The notes under the pieces are model-generated. The model was not told the origin of the DNA. It ran no database searches and saw nothing but the letters and a program-made list of their open reading frames with translations. From the NCBI GenBank assembly GCA_910588625.1, contig CAJUQN010000127.1, forward strand, positions 1-6,283: a stretch of 6,283 nucleotides of DNA. The letters are read 5' to 3'. The DNA is from an uncultured Oscillospiraceae bacterium (lineage in GTDB: Bacteria > Bacillota > Clostridia > Oscillospirales > Oscillospiraceae). The translations under genes and the position numbers were made by a program. Positions within the stretch are counted from its first letter, which is position 1; the number at the start of each line of letters is the position of its first letter. Positions 1-6,261 of the stretch are shown in pieces.

Positions 1-2
1 AA

Positions 3-89
3 GTAGTGTCGAATACAGGTGAACGAAAGGCAGTAAGACAACGTCTTTCGAGCAAGACCTTGATAACAGAAGCCACGGGGGCTGTCTGA
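3..89 (+). other. possible 3' end of an upstream coding region (weak)
   Basis: This frame is open from the window edge to a TGA at 87-89, about 28 codons ending in ...TEATGAV. The stop falls inside the left arm of the terminator hairpin at 78-108, which is unusual but not unknown. I recognise no family, and the other two forward frames close within about 35 bases. An open stretch of this length at an edge is easily a chance event. The better evidence that some rightward transcript enters the window is the terminator itself. Confidence 0.15.
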
Positions 90-118
90 CCCTAAATCAG
101 ACAGCCCCTGTTTTTGTG
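78..118 (+). terminator. rho-independent terminator of an upstream rightward gene
   Basis: A perfect 12-bp stem (78-89 with 97-108, GGGGCTGTCTGA and its complement) closes a 7-nt loop and is followed by TGTTTTTGTG. The T-run lies on the + strand side only, so the orientation is rightward and it should end a transcript coming from left of the window. An outer 8-bp inverted repeat (TTGATAAC at 60-67 and GTTATCAA at 118-125) brackets it. Confidence 0.8.
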
Positions 119-204
119 TTATCAAACACCTGCAAATCATTCAGTTTTGAACCCGTCACTTCGTTTCGTGCGGTACCGGGACTTCCAGAGTTGATAAAAA
201 TTGC

Positions 205-231
205 GGGGCCTTTCCTGAATGGGGAGGCCCC
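205..231. repeat. GC-rich hairpin, possible second terminator arm
   Basis: GGGGCCT (205-211) pairs with AGGCCCC (225-231). The stem extends inward through two G-T wobbles and two G-C pairs to a 5-nt loop. Read on the - strand, the hairpin is followed by GCAATTTTTATC, so it could act as a backup leftward terminator behind the stronger one at 236-271. On the + strand there is no T-run after it. Confidence 0.4.
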
Positions 232-235
232 TTCC

Positions 236-271
236 CATAAAAAGCGAACCGAAGCGTTTCCGCTTCGGTTC
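236..271 (-). terminator. rho-independent terminator of the leftward DUF2325 gene
   Basis: A perfect 11-bp stem (246-256 with 261-271) has a 4-nt loop that reads GAAA on the - strand, a stable GNRA-type tetraloop. On that strand it is followed directly by GCTTTTTATG. It lies about 110 bases past the stop codon of the leftward gene at 381, the only leftward gene here that could use it. Confidence 0.8.
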
Positions 272-290
272 CATGAGGATGGAGGATAGA

Positions 291-380
291 ATGAAGAATG
301 AAAAAGAAAAGGCATCTCTTGCGAGTTTTATAGTATCTGGATTTCATTACAAAACTTCGAGCGAGGATGTTACAAAAGCG
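291..380 (+). pseudogene. 5' remnant of a small gene, truncated near 380
   Basis: A GGAGG at 281-285 sits 5 bases before an ATG at 291, and about 30 codons follow (MKNEKEKASLASFIVSGF...SSEDVTKAL). This stretch is AT-rich, unlike the GC-rich DNA that begins at about 385. The frame stays open further right to 971, but only as the antisense of the leftward DUF2325 gene, with the low-complexity Pro/Leu/Arg/His make-up of a shadow frame. I therefore read 291-380 as the start of a small gene cut off where the leftward gene's 3' end now lies. The pattern FIVSGF...SSEDVTKAL is loosely like small transposon-encoded TnpW-type proteins, but that is only an impression. Alternatively the whole stretch is plain 3' untranslated sequence. 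Confidence 0.3.
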
Positions 381-2225
381 TTAAACTTCCTTACGCTCCG
401 CCGCCAGCTCGTCCAGCGACAGCTGGACGGCGCACTTCTTCGCGCTGGCCGAGCCGAAATACCGCACCGGGATGCCGTGCTTCCGGGCGGCGTCAATGAT
501 CCTGTAATAGTATTTGTGGGACATGGCGTTGACCTGGAGCCACACCACATCCGCGCCCCGGACAGTGTTCAGGTCCGTCAGCTCCTCCCGGTCATAGAAC
601 CGGGCCCCGGGCAGCAGAGGCTTGACCACCTTGCGCCAGCTGTCGTGGCCGCCATACACCACCACCCGCCGCTTCACCTGCCAGGGCAGCTCCACCATCG
701 GCGCGCTGTCCCCGTCCTCCGCGTCCTCCTCGGCCCGCAGACGGTAGAGCGTCTCCCGGAGCTGGGCCAGCTCCGAGCGGTCCGCCTCCCATTTTCGCTC
801 CGATTCCCGAAGCTGCTCCCGCAGACGGCTGGACGTGCGCTCCGACTCATGGAGCGCCCCCCGCAGCTCTTTCACCTGACGGGCCAGCGCCTCGTTTTGT
901 TCCGCCAAGGCGCCACTGTCAGGCAGGGCCACAGCCGCCCCGCTGGACTCCGTTGGCCCATCCTGGACTGATCCCTCTGAAATCGGCTCTTCGTCCTCCT
1001 CATCATCCCCAAAGAGGTCTATGTCCTCCCAGCCGCTCTCCCCGCTCTCGGTGAAATAGGCTATGAACGCCGCCCAGGCCAGCTCATGGGCCCTCCGCTC
1101 TTCCACTCCCTGCCGCATGAACCAGCGGATCAGCTTGTCCGACGGCATCCGGTCACGGGGCAGGATGATCCCGGTTGCCAGGAAGAACAGCTGCGCCTCG
1201 GAGAGCCGCCACTCAAAATCCAGCGGGTCCTCCCCACTCGCCGTGGGTCCCTCGCTGTATTCATACCGCAGACAGTAGTCTGGCTTGCCCTTTTCAAACA
1301 GCCCCGCCCTCGCTCCGAAATCATCCTGGGCCCAGGGCAGATGACGGAGGGCGCAGATCATAACGATGCCGGTCAAGACATTCAAATTGACCAGCGCGTC
1401 CCCCTCCCGCTCCAGCAGGAAATAGGCCGCGCACAGCTCGTAGGGATCGCTGACCCCATATCCCGCCAGCAGTTCCGCTGCCTTTTGGGATCGGAGCTCC
1501 TCCCGTATTTTGGACTGCGGATGGCAGATCAAGTCAGGGGCCAGCAATAGGAAATAAATCTCCGGCAGCTCGTCCCGTTTGCTCAGCATCCCCAGCCGTT
1601 GTCTGCCCAGCTCCTCCATCGTGGATGGAAACCCCTGCGTGACCGGCTTGAGCCGGTCGTGTATTTCTGCCGCCCGACTGATGTAATCCAAAAGAGCGCC
1701 TTTGAACGACTGGCGCAGCCGCGCCGCGGTTTCATCGTCGATCAGGTCCAGCAGACGGCGGAACTGCCGCCGACAGGCATTTCCCCGCTCATCCAGCAGG
1801 GTGGCTATGCGCAGGATGGTCGTCCGGTCATGGAGCAGGTCATCCGCGCAGTGCATATCGTACTCCAAGTCTTCGCTTGGGCCCACGGGCAGCAGATCCA
1901 GATACTCATCCGGATCGTCACAGGCATCCTCCAGATAGTCCAGCAGCCACAGCGCGGCGCCCATCAAAAACTCCGACTGTCTGGCAATGTGCCCCGGCAG
2001 ATCGTCCGGCACCGCCGCCGTCGTGGACACCACTTTGATGACGGTAGACCGCTCAAACCGCCCATCGTAATATTGGAAAAGGTACGGCAGGATGGCTTGG
2101 GCGGCGCTCTGATGGGTCCGGGCCATGGCCGGAGTCACCCTGGGCATCCTTCTGGCCTTGCTGCTCCGAGCATCCCGAAAGGCGGAAAACTCCGCTTCGA
2201 TCAGCCTATTCTCTTCATCTGACAT
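381..2225 (-). CDS. DUF2325 domain protein with helical N-terminus and coiled coil
   Basis: The protein has about 614 residues from the ATG at 2225. Residues 1-390 are mostly helical, with no motif I can name. Residues 398-425 are a strongly acidic linker (DLFGDDEEDEE), and 437-500 are a Glu/Arg/Leu-rich coiled coil that should drive self-association. Residues 519-600 match DUF2325: VVVYGGHDSW at the first strand, GADVVWLQVNAMSH in the middle and HGIPVRYFGSAS at the end. This is a small Rossmann-like fold of unknown activity found widely in Firmicutes. No signal peptide or membrane segment is seen, so it is probably cytoplasmic. The start is uncertain. The frame runs back to an ATG at 2384, giving 667 residues, but neither ATG has a well-placed ribosome binding site, and the first part of the extension looks non-coding. 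It is divergent from the gene at 2417 and ends at the terminator 236-271. The domain is well supported; the biological role is unknown. Confidence 0.85.
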   Translation of the reverse strand: MSDEENRLIEAEFSAFRDARSSKARRMPRVTPAMARTHQSAAQAILPYLFQYYDGRFERSTVIKVVSTTAAVPDDLPGHIARQSEFLMGAALWLLDYLEDACDDPDEYLDLLPVGPSEDLEYDMHCADDLLHDRTTILRIATLLDERGNACRRQFRRLLDLIDDETAARLRQSFKGALLDYISRAAEIHDRLKPVTQGFPSTMEELGRQRLGMLSKRDELPEIYFLLLAPDLICHPQSKIREELRSQKAAELLAGYGVSDPYELCAAYFLLEREGDALVNLNVLTGIVMICALRHLPWAQDDFGARAGLFEKGKPDYCLRYEYSEGPTASGEDPLDFEWRLSEAQLFFLATGIILPRDRMPSDKLIRWFMRQGVEERRAHELAWAAFIAYFTESGESGWEDIDLFGDDEEDEEPISEGSVQDGPTESSGAAVALPDSGALAEQNEALARQVKELRGALHESERTSSRLREQLRESERKWEADRSELAQLRETLYRLRAEEDAEDGDSAPMVELPWQVKRRVVVYGGHDSWRKVVKPLLPGARFYDREELTDLNTVRGADVVWLQVNAMSHKYYYRIIDAARKHGIPVRYFGSASAKKCAVQLSLDELAAERKEV

Positions 2226-2416
2226 AGCAGAGCCGTGGATGGGCTCTCCGGCCGGTTTCCGCAGCCCATATTTGTCGGATATCGTGATAGCTTCCTGCCC
2301 GAAAAGCTGGTATCGTTGGGGCAAGCTCTGAAAAAGACGGGAATGACTCCAAGAATGGCCTGACACCGAAGCAATAGGGACCATACCACAATAGCAATCA
2401 TTAAGGGGGCGATTGG
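2226..2416. promoter_or_regulatory. divergent intergenic region
   Basis: This spacer lies between the leftward DUF2325 gene and the rightward gene at 2417 and must contain the start signals for both, unless the leftward gene begins at 2384, which would leave only 32 bases. I see no convincing -35/-10 pair on either strand. On the - strand a 6-bp dyad (2229-2234 with 2242-2247, 7-nt loop) ends 3 bases before the ATG at 2225. It includes most of the nearest purine-rich GGAGAG, so it could influence initiation. Confidence 0.4.
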
Positions 2417-3076
2417 ATGCCGCATCAAATGACCTATCTTCATATCAGTTGCAATGGCTATGACCGCAATTGGCTCAGTAATAAGGAGCGGAACGCATTC
2501 AAGGCGGAGAGCCGCCGAATATTCCAAACGTTAGGCTGGACGATCCATAGGGGAACAAACGGAGTCTGCGACACGGTCACCAAGGACCAGCAGGACCTCT
2601 ATCTGCATCCCACCAGCTTCAGCGGCGTCGTGGAGGTAGCTGAGGTCCCATCCCTGGTGGAGCACTTTTCCACAGCAAAGACCTTTCGGTGCTATCATGT
2701 GGACTATTACGAGGAGTACACGGATATAAGTGACGAAGAATACCGGGCCGCGCTGGAAGCAAAGCGGGATGAGATCACCGATTTCATTCTGGAAAACTGC
2801 CGGACAAAGCGCACAGACCGCTATATCGTGGACCCTGTCGCGGCCCGCGTCGCCCAGCAGTTTGAGATATGCCGCCTGTGTGACAAGGACCGATGTAACA
2901 GCGTTGGCATCCGGTTCATGTCAGAGCTGATTGACCAGCTGCTCCAGCAAGGCCGCATGGTCACAGCGGAAACAGACTGTGGGCCAGGCATCCGGACCGC
3001 CACAGCAAAAGAACTGAAAAATAGCTATCGGCATCCTGTGGAGCAGTTAGACGGTCAAATCTCCATGATGTTCTGA
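2417..3076 (+). CDS. conserved-looking hypothetical protein with CxxC-x4-C cluster
   Basis: This is a 219-residue protein whose family I cannot name. The start at 2417 is supported by AGGGGG at 2404-2409, 7 bases upstream; a second ATG at 2429 is less well placed. Visible features are a basic/helical N-terminus (residues 20-38), a motif QDLYLHPTSFSGVV at about 59-72, an acidic stretch YYEEYTDISDEEY at 97-109, a helix rich in charged residues at 110-128, RTKRTDRYIVDP at 129-140, and cysteines C152, C155 and C160. These cysteines, with nearby C188, could bind a metal, which is inference. No signal peptide or membrane helix is present. It is divergently paired with the DUF2325 gene and may share its regulation or function. 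No obvious terminator follows it. It is probably cytoplasmic and probably island cargo. Confidence 0.8.
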   Translation: MPHQMTYLHISCNGYDRNWLSNKERNAFKAESRRIFQTLGWTIHRGTNGVCDTVTKDQQDLYLHPTSFSGVVEVAEVPSLVEHFSTAKTFRCYHVDYYEEYTDISDEEYRAALEAKRDEITDFILENCRTKRTDRYIVDPVAARVAQQFEICRLCDKDRCNSVGIRFMSELIDQLLQQGRMVTAETDCGPGIRTATAKELKNSYRHPVEQLDGQISMMF

Positions 3077-3195
3077 GACACACTTGATATGCTTGCGTGT
3101 ACCCCCTGCCCTTACGATCCTGGGGCCAGTATAGCCAAAAAGCTTTCGCAATTGTTCGGAGGATGGGAAACACGGCGCGTCCCAGAAAATTTTTG

Positions 3196-3224
3196 TGGAA
3201 ATACTCGCGGAAACATGATATACT
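3196..3224 (+). promoter_or_regulatory. extended -10 promoter for the Rpn-family gene
   Basis: TATACT at 3219-3224 is preceded by TG at 3216-3217, an extended -10 element. TGGAAA at 3196-3201 lies 17 bases upstream as a 4-of-6 match to the -35 consensus. Transcription would begin near 3231 and give a leader of about 30 bases carrying the ribosome binding site GGAGGT (3248-3253) of the gene at 3262. Confidence 0.6.
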
Positions 3225-3261
3225 GAACATAAAGAACAGATTCGATTGGAGGTGCTGTCTG

Positions 3262-4167
3262 ATGGGATTACTGCCGATGGGGGCGGATATCCTGCCGCCG
3301 TCCGATGACCGGGTGTTCAAGCTGATCCTGACCAAGCAGGAGGCCAAGCCTGTATTGATCGACCTGGTTTCCTCTATCATCAAACGCCCTGTGGTCGATG
3401 TTGAGGTCCGCAACAGCGAGATACCTCCCGATGATACGCACGAAAAGGCCGAGCGGCTTGATGTGAACTGCCGTATCGACGACGGGACCCAGATCGACTT
3501 GGAGATGCAGGCCAGCCGTATCCAGGAGGACTCGGACGGGAAGCATCAGAACCTGAAGGGCAAAAGCATATACTATCTGTGCGATCTCCACTCCTCTCAG
3601 CCATCCAAAGGTGTGCGGAGATACGACAGGCTGGCCCGGACGTATCAGGTGACATTCTGCTCCTATACGGTGTTCCCGGAGCGGACGGATTACGTCAATT
3701 CCTTCTCCCTGCGGCATGATGAGGACAATGAGCTGCTGTCAGACGCCATCCAGGTTGTGTATGTGGAATTGAGCAAGCTCCAGGAGATCATGGAGAAGTC
3801 CGTGGATGATATGACGGATCTGGAGAAGTGGGCGGTATTTTTTCAGTACGCCAGCGAACCCACCTACCGGGAAACAGTAAACGAGGTCATAGCGTCGAAG
3901 GAGGTGCTGCAAATGGCCGGAAACCTGTTAATGAGCATCAGCCAGGATGAACGGGAACGGGCGGTGTTCCGCAGCCGCAGGATGTACCAGACCGATATGC
4001 AATCGAACTTGGCTACTGCTGAGGACAGGGGTGAGCGCAGAGGAGAACGCAAAAGTAGAATTGAAATTGCCCGAAACGCCCTGCAAATGAAAATGTCGGT
4101 GGCTGACATAGCGAAACTCACCGGACTTAGCCATGATGAAATAGAGAGCCTACGCAAAGAAAATTAA
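3262..4167 (+). CDS. Rpn family recombination-promoting nuclease / putative transposase
   Basis: This 301-residue protein belongs to the Rpn (PD-(D/E)XK nuclease, putative transposase) family. The start at 3262 is chosen because GGAGGT (3248-3253) lies 8 bases before it and a promoter lies just upstream; the frame is open back to 3097, but the extra residues do not look like protein. The family signature is present: DDRVFKLIL near the N-terminus (15-23), then RLDVNC and IDLEMQ, giving the likely catalytic set D67, E81 and Q83. KGKSIYYLCDLH (99-110) is typical of the middle of the nuclease fold. The C-terminal tail DRGERRGERKSRIEIARN... (255-300) carries a short helix-turn-helix-like segment (ALQMKMSVADIAKLTGLSHD) usual for this family. 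Studied E. coli RpnA-type proteins are Mg/Ca-dependent DNA endonucleases that raise RecA-independent recombination; the role here is inferred. The length and motif residues look intact, so it is probably functional. Confidence 0.9.
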   Translation: MGLLPMGADILPPSDDRVFKLILTKQEAKPVLIDLVSSIIKRPVVDVEVRNSEIPPDDTHEKAERLDVNCRIDDGTQIDLEMQASRIQEDSDGKHQNLKGKSIYYLCDLHSSQPSKGVRRYDRLARTYQVTFCSYTVFPERTDYVNSFSLRHDEDNELLSDAIQVVYVELSKLQEIMEKSVDDMTDLEKWAVFFQYASEPTYRETVNEVIASKEVLQMAGNLLMSISQDERERAVFRSRRMYQTDMQSNLATAEDRGERRGERKSRIEIARNALQMKMSVADIAKLTGLSHDEIESLRKEN

Positions 4168-4175
4168 TTTCTGAC

Positions 4176-4216
4176 AAAGAGAGTTGGGTGCGTTGACAAC
4201 GTACCCGACTCTCTTT
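4176..4216 (+). terminator. 19-bp stem-loop between the Rpn gene and the small ORF
   Basis: The arms 4176-4194 and 4198-4216 pair over 19 bp with two G-T wobbles and a 3-nt loop (GAC). It begins 8 bases after the Rpn stop codon. The bases after it are CTATTGG, not a long T-run, but the right arm itself ends in CTCTTT, so termination is plausible. The near-perfect symmetry could serve both directions or act as a processing site ahead of the small ORF, whose ribosome binding site starts at 4222. Confidence 0.65.
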
Positions 4217-4235
4217 CTATTGGGGAGGTTTGAAT

Positions 4236-4391
4236 ATGGAAAGAGCAGTGAACAGCAGAAAAAAATCCAGTATGACCATGATCGTGGAGGGCCGGGAGGT
4301 GGCCCTCCATTTTTCGGACGAACCCAACACCCAGATCGTGGTCAAGATCAAGCAGGCGCTCCTGGGGACCTATCTGGCGGCGAAGGAATAA
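4236..4391 (+). CDS. 51-residue protein, possibly TnpW-like, upstream of the recombinase
   Basis: A 51-codon ORF with a strong ribosome binding site (GGGGAGG at 4222-4228, 7 bases before the ATG). The product starts with a basic segment (MERAVNSRKKSS). Then comes a strand-like MIVEGREVALHFSDEP and a C-terminal helix (QIVVKIKQALLGTYLAAKE). A small protein with a central VxLHFS-type motif followed by an amphipathic helix is reminiscent of transposon-encoded TnpW proteins that travel with TnpX-type serine recombinases, but I would not call the family firmly. Its position, 144 bases before the recombinase on the same strand, supports a mobile-element accessory role such as directionality factor or regulator. 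GC-rich codon use agrees with real coding. Its function is not known. Confidence 0.6.
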   Translation: MERAVNSRKKSSMTMIVEGREVALHFSDEPNTQIVVKIKQALLGTYLAAKE

Positions 4392-4468
4392 TTCTTTCGT
4401 TTTCCTGGTTATTTCAGTAGCTATTCAGGCCGTAATGTGAGATAATGGCCATAGCGAAGCCACCGCAC
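4391..4468 (+). repeat. left copy of a diverged direct repeat flanking the recombinase
   Basis: Blocks ATTCTTTC (4391-4398), CAGGC (4426-4430), GATAATGGCC (4441-4450), GAAGC (4456-4460) and CGCAC (4464-4468) recur in the same order at 6181-6261. The longest shared block is 10 bp. The spacing between CAGGC and GATAATGGCC is 10 bases here and 11 in the other copy. These may be recombinase binding sites or duplicated leaders. Confidence 0.4.
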
Positions 4469-4513
4469 CTCGACAACTGAATAGGGATCAATCGTCTGAC
4501 CTCTCACATTGCG
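4421..4513. promoter_or_regulatory. interleaved inverted repeats in the recombinase leader
   Basis: Arm A CTATTCAG (4421-4428) matches CTGAATAG (4477-4484) perfectly. Arm B CGTAATGTGAG (4431-4441) matches the complement of 4503-4513 with one mismatch. The order A-B-A'-B' means that as RNA both stems together would form a pseudoknot; as DNA the arms could be half-sites for a regulator or the recombinase. B overlaps the candidate -10 at 4441-4446, and B' ends 11 bases before the ribosome binding site. Confidence 0.4.
4438..4446 (+). promoter_or_regulatory. candidate extended -10 promoter for the serine recombinase
   Basis: TG at 4438-4439, one base, then GATAAT at 4441-4446 (5 of 6 to consensus) makes an extended -10. 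No good -35 lies 17 bases upstream. The start would be near 4453, leaving a leader of about 80 bases. GATAAT is conserved in the right-hand repeat copy, but the TG is not. Confidence 0.35.
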
Positions 4514-4535
4514 AATCAATGAACAGAGAGGAAAG

Positions 4536-6170
4536 ATGAAAATGGCTGAAAGAGTCCAATGTTTATACCGGGTGTCCACCACCAAGCAGGTGGACCACGA
4601 CGATCAGAACCAGGCCGACATCCCCGTCCAGCGGAAAGCCTGCCGGGAGTTCGCCAAGAAGATGGGTTGGATCATTGTGGGCGAGGAGCAGGAAACCGGG
4701 GTGTCTGGCTTCAAGGTCAGCGCCGACGACCGAGACAAGCTGCAGCTCGTCAAGGAAAAGGCGGAGCTGAAGAAGTTCGACATTCTGCTGGTGTTCATGT
4801 TCGACCGCCTGGGCCGCAGGTCTGATGAAACCCCCTTCGTGGTGGAGTGGTTCGTGAAAAAGGGTATCCGTGTGTGGAGCGTCAACGAGGGAGAACAGCG
4901 CTTCGAATCCCACACCGACCGGCTCACCAACTACATCCGCTTCTGGCAGGCCGATGGGGAGAGCCAGAAAACCTCCATCCGTACCAAAACAGCCCTGAGC
5001 CAGATGGTGCTGGAGGGACGGTTCCGGGGTGGGAAAACGCCCTACGGGTACAAGCTGGAAAAGAGCGGTATCTTCAACAAACGGAAGCACGAGGTCAACC
5101 GTCTGGCCATCGATGATGAGGAGGCCGAGGTGGTGCGCATGATGTTCGACCTGTGCGTGTCCTCCGGCTACGGCAAATTCCGGCTGGCCCACTTCCTCAA
5201 TGACCACGGCATCCGCAACCGCCAGGGCGAAAACTGGCATGACGCCACCATCGGAGCTATCCTGCACAATCCGCTCTACAAGGGTGTCCTGCGCAGCGGC
5301 GAAACCTACTCCGAACCCTTTGATGAGCTCCAGATCATTAAGCCCGAGCTGTTCGACATGGCCCAGAGCCTGATGACTGAGCGCACCAACGAGAACAAGG
5401 AATACCGGACGATGCCGCTGAACACCACCGGCCAGTCCCTGCTGTCGGGCAACGTGTTCTGTGGGCACTGCGGCGGCAGGCTGGTCCTGACCACCAACGG
5501 GAAGGTCTACCGCCAGCCGGATGGGACGCCGCTGAAGAAGAAGCGTTTCCGCTACGTCTGCTACAACAAAACCCGCCACCGCATCGACTGCGACGGCCAG
5601 ACGGGGTACACCATGCACATCCTGGATGACATCGTAGTAAATATCCTTCATCAAGTTTTTGACAAGATGAAAAGCGCCACCAGCGACATGATCGTGGGGA
5701 ACGCCTGCCAGAAGCAGATGGCGCTGCTCCAGGCCGACCTGAAGCGGGCCCGGACGGAAAACACCAAGGCGAATACGGACTATGAGTCCCTCAAGGCCGA
5801 GGTGCTCAAGGCGGTGCAGGGTAAAAGCGCACTGCCCATGGAAGTGCTCAACGAGCTTCTGGAGGAAACCCGTCAGCGGGTGCTGGATACCAGCCGCAGG
5901 GTCACTGAGCTGACGATGGAGCTGGACAATGAGAACAGCAAGCTGGAGGAGTTCCGTTCGGAGTTCGAGCGGATTGCCACCTGGTCTGAGATTTTTGACA
6001 GCAGTGACACCGCCACGAAGAAAATGATCTGCGGGTACATCATCAAGCGTGTCACCGTCCGCCGGGACTACAAGCTAGCGGTGGATTTCACCATCAATGT
6101 GGAGCAGTTCCTAAACGGCATCGACAGTGTGACCCAGGCAGAGGTCTACGACCTGCCGATGGCGCAGTAA
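4536..6170 (+). CDS. large serine recombinase (TnpX/TndX-like site-specific integrase)
   Basis: This 544-residue protein catalyses excision and integration of a mobile element by serine recombination. The resolvase domain (about 6-145) holds YRVSTTKQ with the likely nucleophile Ser14, then VFMFDRLGRRSDE (87-98), whose arginines are typical of the active site. The recombinase DNA-binding domain follows (about 165-255; GKTPYGYKL to HNPLYKGVLRSG). A zinc ribbon (about 303-352) has C309, C312, C342 and C352. A long coiled coil (about 395-480) and a C-terminal tail (KKMICGYIIKRVTVRR) complete the usual large-serine-recombinase plan. At 544 residues it is shorter than the 707-residue TnpX of Tn4451 but within the range of phage and island integrases. 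The start at 4536 has AGAGAGG 4 bases upstream; the ATG at 4542 is equally possible. The TTG at 4509 is rejected because the coding region would then run through the ribosome binding site. All key residues look intact, so it is probably active. Confidence 0.95.
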   Translation: MKMAERVQCLYRVSTTKQVDHDDQNQADIPVQRKACREFAKKMGWIIVGEEQETGVSGFKVSADDRDKLQLVKEKAELKKFDILLVFMFDRLGRRSDETPFVVEWFVKKGIRVWSVNEGEQRFESHTDRLTNYIRFWQADGESQKTSIRTKTALSQMVLEGRFRGGKTPYGYKLEKSGIFNKRKHEVNRLAIDDEEAEVVRMMFDLCVSSGYGKFRLAHFLNDHGIRNRQGENWHDATIGAILHNPLYKGVLRSGETYSEPFDELQIIKPELFDMAQSLMTERTNENKEYRTMPLNTTGQSLLSGNVFCGHCGGRLVLTTNGKVYRQPDGTPLKKKRFRYVCYNKTRHRIDCDGQTGYTMHILDDIVVNILHQVFDKMKSATSDMIVGNACQKQMALLQADLKRARTENTKANTDYESLKAEVLKAVQGKSALPMEVLNELLEETRQRVLDTSRRVTELTMELDNENSKLEEFRSEFERIATWSEIFDSSDTATKKMICGYIIKRVTVRRDYKLAVDFTINVEQFLNGIDSVTQAEVYDLPMAQ

Positions 6171-6180
6171 AGCAAACAGG

Positions 6181-6261
6181 ATTCTTTCAGCTGGGATATG
6201 CCACCCAGGCAAAATTCTAAGGATAATGGCCGCTCTCTAAAAATGAAGCGCTCTCTCGCAC
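6181..6261 (+). repeat. right copy of the diverged direct repeat flanking the recombinase
   Basis: ATTCTTTC (6181-6188), CAGGC (6206-6210), GATAATGGCC (6222-6231), GAAGC (6245-6249) and CGCAC (6257-6261) repeat the block order of 4391-4468. Within it CGCTCTCT occurs twice (6231-6238 and 6249-6256). It begins 10 bases after the recombinase stop codon. No reading frame with a ribosome binding site is seen in the last 110 bases. Confidence 0.4.

Noticed and set aside
390..971. Continuation of the rightward frame from 291 as an antisense gene
   Set aside because: The product beyond about residue 32 is Pro/Leu/Arg/His-rich and mirrors the codon bias of the DUF2325 gene on the opposite strand, including its coiled-coil region.
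1086..2222. Rightward open frames opposite the DUF2325 gene
   Set aside because: They overlap a long gene with a clear domain, lack ribosome binding sites, and show shadow-frame composition.
3097..3261. N-terminal extension of the Rpn gene to 3097
   Set aside because: The promoter at 3196-3224 and GGAGGT at 3248-3253 lie inside it, and the extra residues do not resemble the family N-terminus.
4193..4221. Perfect TTGACA (4193-4198) with TCTATT 17 bases downstream as a promoter
   Set aside because: The predicted start near 4228 would remove the ribosome binding site of the ORF at 4236, and TTGACA is explained by the hairpin top.
4563..5654. Leftward 363-codon open frame inside the recombinase
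   Set aside because: It is antisense to a recombinase with complete motifs. Its composition (Val/Leu/Gly/His/Asp-rich) is that of a shadow frame in GC-rich DNA, and it has no recognisable domain.
6191..6208. CTGGG/CCCAG hairpin after the recombinase as its terminator
   Set aside because: Only 5 bp with an 8-base loop and no T-run follows, so termination is not supported.
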